DNA from: CAWBRT01 sp050015355
GTDB taxonomy: Bacteria; Acidobacteriota; Terriglobia; Terriglobales; Acidobacteriaceae
Assembly: GCA_050015355.1 (NCBI GenBank)
Contig: JBEKBO010000092.1
Span: forward strand, 1-18,237
Direction: 5' to 3'
Length of the DNA stretch: 18,237 bases
Both the position numbers and the translations under genes were made by a program. A model generated the notes under the pieces. It searched no databases. It saw only the letters and a list, made by a program, of their open reading frames with translations, and had not been told where the DNA came from. This document shows positions 7,321 through 13,521 of this stretch, piece after piece. The first letter of the stretch is position 1; each line of letters starts with the position of its first letter.

Positions 7321-8925
7321 ATGGCTACTACGCAGGCGCAGGGTCGCGCATACATTGAATCGGGGCCGTTCAGGAATGAGCCGTTTCTCGACTTCCGCCG
7401 TGAGGAAAACGCGCACAAGATGCGCCAGGCGCTGGAGCGTGTGCGGACTCAACTCGGCCGCGAGTACGACCTGATTATTGGCGGACGCAGACTCAAGGCC
7501 GGCAACAAGTTCGAATCGATCAATCCTTCGCGGCCTTCGCAGGTGGTTGGCGTGTTCCAAAAGGCCGGCGCCGAAGAGGTCCCGCTCGCCATGGAAGCCG
7601 CTCTGCGCGCCTTCGAGAGCTGGCGGAAAACCCCGGTCGAAGAGCGGGCGCAGTTGCTGCTGCGGGTAGCCAAGACCATCCGCGAGCGCAAATTCGAGTG
7701 GGCGGCGTGGATGGTTTTCGAAGTGGGCAAGAACTGGGCCGAGGCCGATGCCGACGTCGGTGAAACCATCGACTTCTGCGAGTTCTATGCGCGCGAAGCG
7801 CTGCGGCTGGCGAAGTCGGAGCCGCCAATTCAATACCCGGGCGAGCGCGACTATCTCTGGTACATACCGCTCGGAGTGGGCGCGGTGATTCCGCCCTGGA
7901 ACTTCCCCTCGGCGATTACGGCGGGCATGACCATGGCTTCCATCGTTTGCGGAAACACGGTTGTGCTGAAACCGTCCGGAGACTCGCCTGCCATAGCCGC
8001 CAAGCTGGTGGAAGTTCTGGAAGAGTGCGGCATGCCGGACGGCGTGGTGAACTTCTGCACCGGAAGCGGAAGCAGTTTCGGGAACGCATTGGTCGCACAT
8101 CCGAAGACACGATTCATCGCCTTTACCGGTTCAAAAGAAGTGGGCCTGCATATCAACCGGCAGGCGGCGGAAGTGCAACCCGGCCAGATATGGATCAAAC
8201 GCGCGATCCTGGAGATGGGCGGCAAGGATTCCATACTGGTCGATGCCGATGCCGATCTGGACGCAGCGGCGGCGGGCGTCGCCGCGTCGGCCTTTGGTTT
8301 CCAAGGCCAGAAATGTTCGGCTTGCTCGCGGGCGATCGTCGACGAGCGCGTCTATGAAACGTTTCTCGAGCGCCTGAAAGCCCTCGTCGAAAAGATCACT
8401 GTGGGTGACGCCGAAGCAAATCCAGGCATGGGTCCGGTGGTCAACAAGGGCGCGATGGAGACGATTCTCTCCTACATCCGCAAAGGACTGGACGAAGGAG
8501 GACGGTTGATCTGCGGCGGCGGTCCCGCTACTCAGGCAGAAGCCGGTGGCCCGCAGGGCTATTTCATTCAGCCGACCGTCATTGCCGATGTCGAACCCAA
8601 GGCGACCATCGCGCAGGAAGAAATCTTCGGGCCCGTGTTGGCGGTGATTAAATGCCGCAATTTCGAGCATGGCCTTGAAATCGCTAACAACACCGTGTTT
8701 GGACTCACCGGCTCCTACTACGGCACGGCGGAAGAAAAAATCGAGCGCGTGATGCACGAATTTCACGTCGGCAATCTCTACATCAATCGCAAATCGACGG
8801 GCGCCATGGTGGGAGCCCATCCCTTCGGTGGATTCAATATGTCGGGAACCGATTCCAAGGCCGGGGGGCCGGATTACCTGTATTTGTTTTCGCAGGCGAA
8901 ATCGGTGGGCAAGAAGCTAAGCTGA
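7321..8925 (+). CDS. pruA: L-glutamate gamma-semialdehyde (1-pyrroline-5-carboxylate) dehydrogenase
   Basis: A 534-residue aldehyde dehydrogenase, the usual length for the stand-alone P5C dehydrogenase. It oxidises L-glutamate-5-semialdehyde to glutamate with NAD+, the second step of proline breakdown, in the cytoplasm. Visible motifs are PPWNFP (191-196), the nucleotide-binding FTGS (268-271), EMGGKD with the general base E298, and QKCSACSR with nucleophile C332. The late IFGPVLAV block and the C-terminal AHPFGGFNMSGTDSKAGGPDYL are characteristic of this subfamily rather than generic aldehyde dehydrogenases. GGGAG lies 7 bases before ATG 7321. No proline dehydrogenase is adjacent, so the first enzyme of the pathway must be encoded elsewhere. 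The 139-bp gap upstream and the unrelated neighbours suggest a single-gene unit. Confidence 0.93.
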   Translation: MATTQAQGRAYIESGPFRNEPFLDFRREENAHKMRQALERVRTQLGREYDLIIGGRRLKAGNKFESINPSRPSQVVGVFQKAGAEEVPLAMEAALRAFESWRKTPVEERAQLLLRVAKTIRERKFEWAAWMVFEVGKNWAEADADVGETIDFCEFYAREALRLAKSEPPIQYPGERDYLWYIPLGVGAVIPPWNFPSAITAGMTMASIVCGNTVVLKPSGDSPAIAAKLVEVLEECGMPDGVVNFCTGSGSSFGNALVAHPKTRFIAFTGSKEVGLHINRQAAEVQPGQIWIKRAILEMGGKDSILVDADADLDAAAAGVAASAFGFQGQKCSACSRAIVDERVYETFLERLKALVEKITVGDAEANPGMGPVVNKGAMETILSYIRKGLDEGGRLICGGGPATQAEAGGPQGYFIQPTVIADVEPKATIAQEEIFGPVLAVIKCRNFEHGLEIANNTVFGLTGSYYGTAEEKIERVMHEFHVGNLYINRKSTGAMVGAHPFGGFNMSGTDSKAGGPDYLYLFSQAKSVGKKLS

Positions 8926-8961
8926 CGAGCAGTGTCCTCTGGGAGCCAGGTTTGCCCTGAT

Positions 8962-8990
8962 TTGACAAGCACTGCAAAGACGCTGAAAAT
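8962..8990 (+). promoter_or_regulatory. Candidate sigma70-type promoter for the receiver protein
   Basis: A perfect TTGACA at 8962-8967 is followed, after 17 bases, by GAAAAT at 8985-8990, which keeps four of six consensus bases of a -10 box. Transcription would start near 8997, about 94 bases before the ATG of the response regulator. This is a pattern match only; the -10 is weak. Confidence 0.4.
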
Positions 8991-9090
8991 CAAGTAGGGT
9001 TAGGTTGGTCGTGAGGTACCCAGAGCTGCCGGCCCGCGGTTCTGTGGCAGGAAGAGAACACTTCGGACTTCCTGAAAAGGATAATCTCGT

Positions 9091-9462
9091 ATGGCCAGAA
9101 TCTTGTGCATCGACGACGAGCCGCATGTTGTGACGCTGAAGTGCGCCATTTTGCAAGCTGCCGGTCACGTGGTTACAGCAGCCACCTCTGCACACGAGGC
9201 TATTGAGAAGCTGGAGGCAAACACTTACGACGCGGTTGTAACCGATTGGCGACTCGGGGACGGTAACGGACGTGCGGTCGTGCAGGCAGCCAAGTCGCAC
9301 TCGACCATGCCGGTCGTGGTGGTTTCCGGGTACGTGGCGGAAGCGTTTCAAGCAGCCGAGCCGCTCGCGGATCTCTACCTGGAAAAGCCGGTCAATCCCG
9401 AAGAACTGGTCACGATCGTCAACGAGCTCCTGAAAACGAGCGACAAGAACATCGGCGGATAA
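9091..9462 (+). CDS. Single-domain CheY-like response regulator
   Basis: A 123-residue protein consisting only of a receiver domain. The acidic pocket is D8-D9-E10 (LCIDDEP), the phosphorylation site is D52 (VVTDWRLGDG), the switch serine is S79 (VVVVSGY) and the conserved lysine is K99 (EKPV), so the domain looks fully competent. AAGGA lies 9 bases before ATG 9091. There is no output domain, so it must signal by protein contact or by passing a phosphoryl group on. No histidine kinase is adjacent. It faces, across a terminator, a LuxR-type regulator on the other strand. The fold is clear; the pathway is unknown. Confidence 0.9.
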   Translation: MARILCIDDEPHVVTLKCAILQAAGHVVTAATSAHEAIEKLEANTYDAVVTDWRLGDGNGRAVVQAAKSHSTMPVVVVSGYVAEAFQAAEPLADLYLEKPVNPEELVTIVNELLKTSDKNIGG

Positions 9463-9463
9463 A

Positions 9464-9557
9464 CCGGATCGCGGAAGGTATACCCCGTGAAGAAGCCGGG
9501 CTTTCAAGTCCGGCGGTGATATTGAAGGGTATACCAACTATGGAATTGCTCTAGAAT
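9464..9557 (+). repeat. Dispersed palindromic element, copy 2
   Basis: The best-preserved copy. It begins one base after the stop codon of the receiver gene with CCGGATCGCGGAAGG. The outer arms GGTATACCC (9477-9485) and GGGTATACC (9527-9535) are perfect inverse complements. Inner arms GCCGGGCTT (9495-9503) and AAGTCCGGC (9506-9514) pair with one G-T mismatch. The tail GGAATTGCTCTAGAAT ends at 9557. Nested hairpins directly after a stop codon could affect mRNA stability or termination. Confidence 0.85.
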
Positions 9558-9575
9558 CTCCAGAGCCAAAGAAAA

Positions 9576-9597
9576 AAGCCCGCTTGACGGCGGGCTT
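9576..9597 (-). terminator. Factor-independent terminator of the LuxR-type regulator gene
   Basis: AAGCCCGC (9576-9583) pairs perfectly with GCGGGCTT (9590-9597) around a 6-base loop. Read on the minus strand the stem is followed by a run of six T and then CTTT, the classical terminator layout, and it lies about 20 bases after the stop codon of the minus-strand gene. On the plus strand the stem is followed by ATTTATT, so it may also stop transcription from the receiver gene. Confidence 0.8.
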
Positions 9598-9617
9598 ATT
9601 TATTGGTGCGCCCGTGA

Positions 9618-10274
9618 TTATTGCGGACGAATGGTGGTAGCGATCGCGGCAGCGGCTTCGGCAAGAATCCGATGGTGAATGGTGAACAACGCCAATTCCA
9701 ACCGGTCGGAGACGCCGATCTTGTCGTACACGTTACGCAGGTAATTCTTGACGACTTGCTCGGTGGTACCCAACTGCGTTGCGATTTCCTTGTTCTTGAA
9801 TCCCTGCACGATCAAGGCGACGATACGCAATTCCTTCGGCGTCAGCCGGTCCCGCACTCTTGCCCCCACGAAATCATCGCTCTCCGCCACATTCCCCGTC
9901 TGCTTCAGGTCGTGGACAAACGTCTGCCCGGCGGAGACGCGCCGCACACAGTCCAGCAGCACCTCCCCGGTGACGCAACGGAAGAGGACGGCATCTACTC
10001 CGAGGGTCAGGAAACGCTGCGGATTGTCGCCATTTTCGGCGAGAACTATGAGCTTGGCGGCAAGCTGGTTGGCAACGACGCGGATGCCGGCATCTTCGCT
10101 CAAAAAACTCGCCGACAGAACGAGGATATTGGCGCGGAACTTCTCCAGCGCCATGCGAGTCTGCTCCACGGTTGGCGCCTGCGCAACCACGCGCATATCG
10201 TCTTCCACCGCCAGCACCTTGGCGATTCCAGCGCGGAAGATAGCTTGATTATCGGCGACGACAATTTTCAGCAT
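9618..10274 (-). CDS. LuxR/NarL-type DNA-binding regulator with a degenerate receiver
   Basis: A 218-residue protein with a receiver-like N-terminal domain (about 1-120) and a LuxR-type helix-turn-helix (about 143-205: LTPKELRIVALIVQGFKNKEIA, then TEQVVKNYLRNVYDKIGVSDRLEL). The start MLKIVVADNQAIFRAGI is typical of NarL regulators. However, the position of the phosphorylated aspartate is serine S54 (ILVLSAS), the acidic pocket is D8-N9, and the usual lysine region reads VLFRC, with arginine where K normally follows. It therefore probably works without phosphorylation, as a constitutive or ligand- or partner-controlled regulator. A perfect AAGGAGG lies 6 bases before the ATG. The start codon overlaps by one base the stop of the upstream PilZ gene, so the two are translationally coupled. 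Confidence 0.88.
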   Translation of the reverse strand: MLKIVVADNQAIFRAGIAKVLAVEDDMRVVAQAPTVEQTRMALEKFRANILVLSASFLSEDAGIRVVANQLAAKLIVLAENGDNPQRFLTLGVDAVLFRCVTGEVLLDCVRRVSAGQTFVHDLKQTGNVAESDDFVGARVRDRLTPKELRIVALIVQGFKNKEIATQLGTTEQVVKNYLRNVYDKIGVSDRLELALFTIHHRILAEAAAAIATTIRPQ

Positions 10275-10600
10275 CAGCTACCTCCTTCCCGGCGCACGAA
10301 ATCATACTCGTCGATCACGCACGCCACGCCGGATTTTTCCGAAGATTTGGAATCAGCTCGAACGACGCGGCCAATACAGTGAAGAACCACGTCTTTCTCC
10401 GCCGCGATGGCCGAACCCGGAATCGTGATTTCGAACTCGACGCGGGAGTCTACCTCGAGTGTCTGGTCGACCCAGATGTAAACTCCAGCCCCACTGATGT
10501 TCTCAGTGGTACCTTCCAGCTCCGGTTTGGCTTCTGAAGTGCCGAGCACCTTAATCGGAAGATGTACAGGGAATCGTGTCCCGGTCCTTGCGTCCGTCAC
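10274..10600 (-). CDS. PilZ-domain protein, predicted cyclic di-GMP binder
   Basis: A 108-residue protein that is essentially one PilZ domain. Both c-di-GMP contact motifs are present: RxxxR (R5 to R9, in ARTGTRF) and NxSxxG (N34-I-S-G-A-G39, followed by VYI). The rest is a small beta-barrel (VEFEITIPG and VVLHCIGRVVRAD). I place the start at GTG 10600 because AAGGA lies 7 bases upstream. An in-frame TTG at 10639 has no ribosome site and adds 13 poorly conserved-looking residues. PilZ proteins pass c-di-GMP levels to flagella, polysaccharide synthases or transcription. Here the stop codon overlaps the start of the LuxR-type regulator, so a functional link with that regulator is likely. Binding is predicted, not shown. 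Confidence 0.87.
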   Translation of the reverse strand: MTDARTGTRFPVHLPIKVLGTSEAKPELEGTTENISGAGVYIWVDQTLEVDSRVEFEITIPGSAIAAEKDVVLHCIGRVVRADSKSSEKSGVACVIDEYDFVRREGGS

Positions 10601-10739
10601 GGGATATCCTTCGGTACCTAAAAGACGTTTACAGCTCAACCCGGGTTATACCACGGCAAAAGCGCCCCCGCATAGCCGGAAGTATCAAATTTGCACACTT
10701 AAAGTTGATTCGCGTACCTAGTTGGACACGAAAACTGGC

Positions 10740-10955
10740 TCAATCCCCGCTAAAAATACTGGCCATGCCGTATCCGAGCAGCAACATAGCCAGCGAAACA
10801 ACCGAGGCAACGGGCCAGAAATGCTCCCGGGCGGTGCGCTTTACATCCAGCCGTTCGCGCACGGCGCTACGCAGTTCGGCTACCGAATCATGCAGCCGGC
10901 GGCGTTGTTCGGCGGCGCGCTGCTCCAGCGCTTCGGCGGGTAAGGGGTTGGTCAT
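10740..10955 (-). CDS. Small membrane protein, YqjK/DUF3618-like
   Basis: A 71-residue protein, third gene of a minus-strand operon. An N-terminal amphipathic, arginine- and glutamate-rich helix (about 6-45, including RRRLHDSVAELRSAVRERL) is followed by one membrane span (about 47-67, FWPVASVVSLAMLLLGYGMA). This layout matches DUF3618 proteins and the small YqjK proteins that follow YqjE in proteobacteria. Its ATG overlaps the TGA of the preceding gene (ATGA), which suggests translational coupling. The best ribosome site, GGAGG, is 13 bases upstream, rather far, consistent with reliance on coupling. The exact role of these proteins is not established. Family assignment by layout only. Confidence 0.7.
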   Translation of the reverse strand: MTNPLPAEALEQRAAEQRRRLHDSVAELRSAVRERLDVKRTAREHFWPVASVVSLAMLLLGYGMASIFSGD

Positions 10956-11374
10956 AGCTGTGTTCTCGCCTCCGATTGCAGCCAGATTTGGTCGTCTTTC
11001 AGCACGCGCAAGGTGCGCTCCGGCGTGAGCCCGTGCGCGCTCAATGTCCTCAGCCCGTAGGCGGCACTTGCCCCGCCCGCCAGGGCGTATAAGGCAAAAA
11101 CCGCAAAAAACGCCACCGTGTAAGCGTACGGCTGGCCAATCATGGCCATTGCAATCAGCGATACCAAGCCCCAGGTGAAGAGGAAGAAGGCTACGAGGAG
11201 CAAGATTGCGCCGACCACCAGCGCCGGCAACGCCAGCTTGAGACCGGTAAGTTTGTCCTTCATTTCGCCGCGCAGCATCTGCACCCTGGTGGCAACAAAA
11301 TCCTTCAGATCTTCCTTGCAGCTATTCAACACTTCCGCAACGGTTCGTCCATTCTGTCCTAGTCCGTCAGCCAC
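10952..11374 (-). CDS. YqjE/holin-X-like membrane protein
   Basis: A 140-residue protein with two membrane spans (about 47-76 and 81-106) between a charged N-terminal helix (CKEDLKDFVATRVQMLRGEM) and a short C-terminal charged region (LTPERTLRVLKDDQIWL). This is the layout of the YqjE/DUF1469 family, sometimes named phage holin or holin-X from sequence similarity, although the proteins are chromosomal and not tied to phage lysis. The start is GTG 11374 with GGAGG 7 bases upstream. It overlaps the preceding gene by 8 bases and the next by 4. In E. coli the equivalent genes belong to a stress-regulated cluster. The role here is inferred from that resemblance and not visible in sequence. Confidence 0.78.
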   Translation of the reverse strand: MADGLGQNGRTVAEVLNSCKEDLKDFVATRVQMLRGEMKDKLTGLKLALPALVVGAILLLVAFFLFTWGLVSLIAMAMIGQPYAYTVAFFAVFALYALAGGASAAYGLRTLSAHGLTPERTLRVLKDDQIWLQSEARTQL

Positions 11375-11912
11375 GGTTTGACCTCCAAAGACTCAGCCCG
11401 AATCCGATGACAAAAGAAGCCGCCGCAAAAGCCAGAATCATCTGAATGGGATTCTCGCTCGTGAACCGCGCGGCGCGGCTCCGAGCCTCGGCAATTCGCT
11501 CCCCGGCCAATTCGTTAAGCTCTCCCGCGCGCTGGCCTGCCTTCTCTCGCCATTGGGCCGCGGTTTGCGACGCCTCCTGACGCAGGCTGGAGATTCTTTC
11601 GCTCATGGACTGCGCCAGCTCCGAAGCCGCGTCGGTTGCCGATCCGGCGTGTTCGCGCGCTTGACCCTTTACGACGTGAAGGCCGTTGCGTACGCGGTCC
11701 GGCAGGCCGCGTATCTCATTGACCGCCTTGCCTAGCGCGGTGCCGATCTGTTCGGCAATTTCGTGCATCTGCTGCTCCCGTTCCATCTGTCTCCCCATCG
11801 CCTCGTCCACTTTTGGCGACGTACCGGGCAAGCGGCTCGCGGCCGATGCCGTATGCGGGCTGGAATCGGGCCAGGTTTCTAAGTTCGGAGTTGGGGCAGG
11901 TTCATGAGCCAT
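11367..11912 (-). CDS. YqjD/DUF883-like tail-anchored membrane protein
   Basis: A 181-residue protein, first gene of the operon. After a proline- and serine-rich N-terminal 40 residues it is a long charged helix, probably coiled coil (VDEAMGRQMEREQQMHEIAEQ to about residue 150). It ends in one membrane span close to the C-terminus (about 158-177, MILAFAAASFVIGFGLSLW) followed by RSNRG. This layout is that of the ElaB/YqjD/DUF883 family, tail-anchored proteins of which E. coli YqjD binds ribosomes in stationary phase. The frame is open to 11999, but ATG 11912 has GAGG 7 bases upstream and is preferred. It is longer than the roughly 100-residue E. coli proteins because of the extended helix. 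Family assignment by architecture and neighbours. Confidence 0.75.
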   Translation of the reverse strand: MAHEPAPTPNLETWPDSSPHTASAASRLPGTSPKVDEAMGRQMEREQQMHEIAEQIGTALGKAVNEIRGLPDRVRNGLHVVKGQAREHAGSATDAASELAQSMSERISSLRQEASQTAAQWREKAGQRAGELNELAGERIAEARSRAARFTSENPIQMILAFAAASFVIGFGLSLWRSNRG

Positions 11913-12044
11913 ATACGTCCTCGCTTTCCATGCGGGATTAACGGTGCATTTATTTGGATGAGGTTTGGCCCAGGATCGTTTTGCGGGAGTGCAGCGCAAT
12001 CGAGAGTAGCTGGAGGCTGGGCAGTGCGGGCCCTAAACCAGTTT

Positions 12045-12127
12045 CACGAAAGGTATATCCCATGAAGCAGCCGGGCAACTAGCCAGACTTGATAGCCCCG
12101 GGTAGCCTGTTCTGAAACTGCTCTAAT
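12045..12127 (+). repeat. Dispersed palindromic element, copy 3 (diverged)
   Basis: CACGAAAGGTATATCCC at the left matches the left arm of copies 1 and 2, AAGCAGCCGGGC matches the start of the inner hairpin, and GAAACTGCTCTAAT matches the tail. The middle has drifted: the inner arms are reduced to CCGGGC and GCCCCGG with a longer spacer, and the right outer arm is lost. The length and order of parts are kept, so this looks like an old, decaying copy. Confidence 0.65.
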
Positions 12128-12289
12128 CGTCGGGGTGAACCAGAATTGCGTTCACATATATTTTAAGTTATTTATTTTCATCTAGTTGACTGGAAAATAC
12201 GCCTAATTTTGCGCAGGGGATGTTTTGTCGCGAAACAGCAACATGTCAAGGAAATAATGAATGATTTTATATTTGCAAAGAAATTATTT

Positions 12290-12295
12290 TATAAT
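12290..12295 (+). promoter_or_regulatory. Candidate -10 box (TATAAT) for fic
   Basis: A perfect TATAAT lies 34 bases upstream of the fic start codon in very AT-rich DNA. No convincing -35 hexamer is found 16-18 bases upstream, and in such DNA a match by chance is easy, so this is only a suggestion. Confidence 0.3.
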
Positions 12296-12329
12296 ATCAT
12301 ATAAATACCTTAGATAACGGGAGGGAAGG

Positions 12330-13490
12330 ATGCTGTTTGTAGCTCCAAAACTAGACCAGCAGGAATTTGAGGTCATTGAGCAGATTGATGTAATGCGTCA
12401 GTCACTAAAATATGCAATCAGCACTCCTGGACGCTGGTACGGAGCGCTTCGCCGGGCAACCTTCGCCCGCAACATTCGTCACTCTAACAGCATTGAGGGT
12501 ATTAATGTTACGCGAGACGACGCCATGGCCGCCGTTGAGAATCAGGAACCCACGGAGACCGCTAAGCCCGTATGGCAGGCCACGGTTGGGTATCGAGACG
12601 CGATGACGTATGTGCTGCAACTCGCGTCCGATCCTCATTTTTCCTACAGCGAATCCTTGATTCGCAGCCTGCATTTCATGATCGCACAGCACGACTTGGC
12701 CAAACATCCCGGAAGATGGCGACCGGGAATGATATTTGTTTGGGATGAGAAAAAACAGGTGAATGTGTATGAAGGCCCAGATGTTGATTTAGTTCCGGAA
12801 CTAATGGCCGAATTGGTCCAGAACCTAAATGAACCGTCAGACCTTCCCATAAAAGTCAGAGCAGCACTGGGACATTTAAACCTTGTAATGATCCACCCAT
12901 TTTCAGACGGCAATGGAAGAATGGCTCGATGTCTCCAGACGCTCATTCTCGCCCGCGAACAATTTGTCGAGTCGCCATTCTGTAGCGTTGAGGAATATCT
13001 CGGCAGGTTTACACAGGAATATTATGACGTGCTCGCCGCCGTAGGCGAGGGCTCTTGGCATCCAAAAAATGATTGCCGAGCTTGGATTCGCTTTAATTTG
13101 GTTGCCCATTACAGACAGGGGACGTGGCTTCTTCAGCGTATTCGCATAACCCAGCGGGTATGGGATGAATTGGAAAGGCTCTTGGTGGCACGACGGTTGC
13201 CCTCAAGGGCAGTTTTCGCGCTTAGTGATGCAGCTTTTGGATACCAAGTGAGGAATTCTTCGTACAGCGCGAAGGCGGAAGTTTCCGAGCAGGTTGGAAA
13301 TCAAGACCTCAAGGCTCTTGTCAAAGCGGGTCTATTGGCCCCTAAAGGGGAAACGCGAGGAAGGGTTTACATTGCATCTCCTCTAGTCAAAGACATCTAT
13401 CTAAAAAGCTACGAGCCGAAGACATACGTGGACCCATTCGCACAAATGACGTTGCCTCTTACTGAAGCAGTTCCTGAAGGTGCGCATTGA
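12330..13490 (+). CDS. fic: Class II Fic-domain protein (AMP-transferase type)
   Basis: A 386-residue Fic protein. Fic enzymes usually transfer AMP from ATP to a hydroxyl group of a target protein. The core motif is complete: HPFSDGNGR at 189-197, with catalytic H189, Mg-binding D193 and phosphate-binding R197. An N-terminal inhibitory helix motif SxxxEG is present (S52-N-S-I-E56-G57), which makes it class II: E56 would block ATP binding, so no separate antitoxin gene is needed, and none is seen. The first 30 residues form the Fic_N segment. Residues about 270-350 look like a winged helix (VSEQVGNQDLKALVKAGLLAPKGETRGRVYIAS). GGGAGG lies just before ATG 12330. The upstream region is AT-rich and the gene itself is less GC-rich than its neighbours, which suggests horizontal transfer. 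Target unknown. Confidence 0.92.
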   Translation: MLFVAPKLDQQEFEVIEQIDVMRQSLKYAISTPGRWYGALRRATFARNIRHSNSIEGINVTRDDAMAAVENQEPTETAKPVWQATVGYRDAMTYVLQLASDPHFSYSESLIRSLHFMIAQHDLAKHPGRWRPGMIFVWDEKKQVNVYEGPDVDLVPELMAELVQNLNEPSDLPIKVRAALGHLNLVMIHPFSDGNGRMARCLQTLILAREQFVESPFCSVEEYLGRFTQEYYDVLAAVGEGSWHPKNDCRAWIRFNLVAHYRQGTWLLQRIRITQRVWDELERLLVARRLPSRAVFALSDAAFGYQVRNSSYSAKAEVSEQVGNQDLKALVKAGLLAPKGETRGRVYIASPLVKDIYLKSYEPKTYVDPFAQMTLPLTEAVPEGAH

Positions 13491-13521
13491 GCACATTGGG
13501 AACCGGCAACCCAGCGACTCC

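Larger units (their letters stand above)
11913..12329. other. Non-coding region between the YqjD-like operon and fic
   Basis: I see no gene in these 417 bases. The left third has the upstream region of the minus-strand operon, then copy 3 of the palindromic element (12045-12127). From about 12140 the base composition changes sharply to AT-rich, with runs such as ATATATTTTAAGTTATTTAT, unlike anything else in the window. A small inverted repeat TGTTT-7-AAACA is present near 12221-12237. This AT-rich segment leads into the Fic gene and suggests a boundary of foreign DNA. Confidence 0.7.

Noticed and set aside
9621..10382. A 253-codon open frame on + opposite the LuxR and PilZ genes
   Set aside because: Both minus-strand genes have strong motifs and ribosome sites, while this frame has neither.
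10952..11374. Phage origin for the holin-X-like gene
   Set aside because: No lysin, capsid, integrase or other phage gene is nearby; the gene is in a YqjD-E-K-like operon.
12186..12209. TTGACT as a -35 box for fic with TAATTT as a -10 box
   Set aside because: The spacing is 12 bases instead of about 17, so it is not a workable promoter.
12330..13490. A toxin-antitoxin pair with fic as toxin
   Set aside because: No small antitoxin gene adjoins fic, and the inhibitory SxxxEG motif is inside the protein itself.
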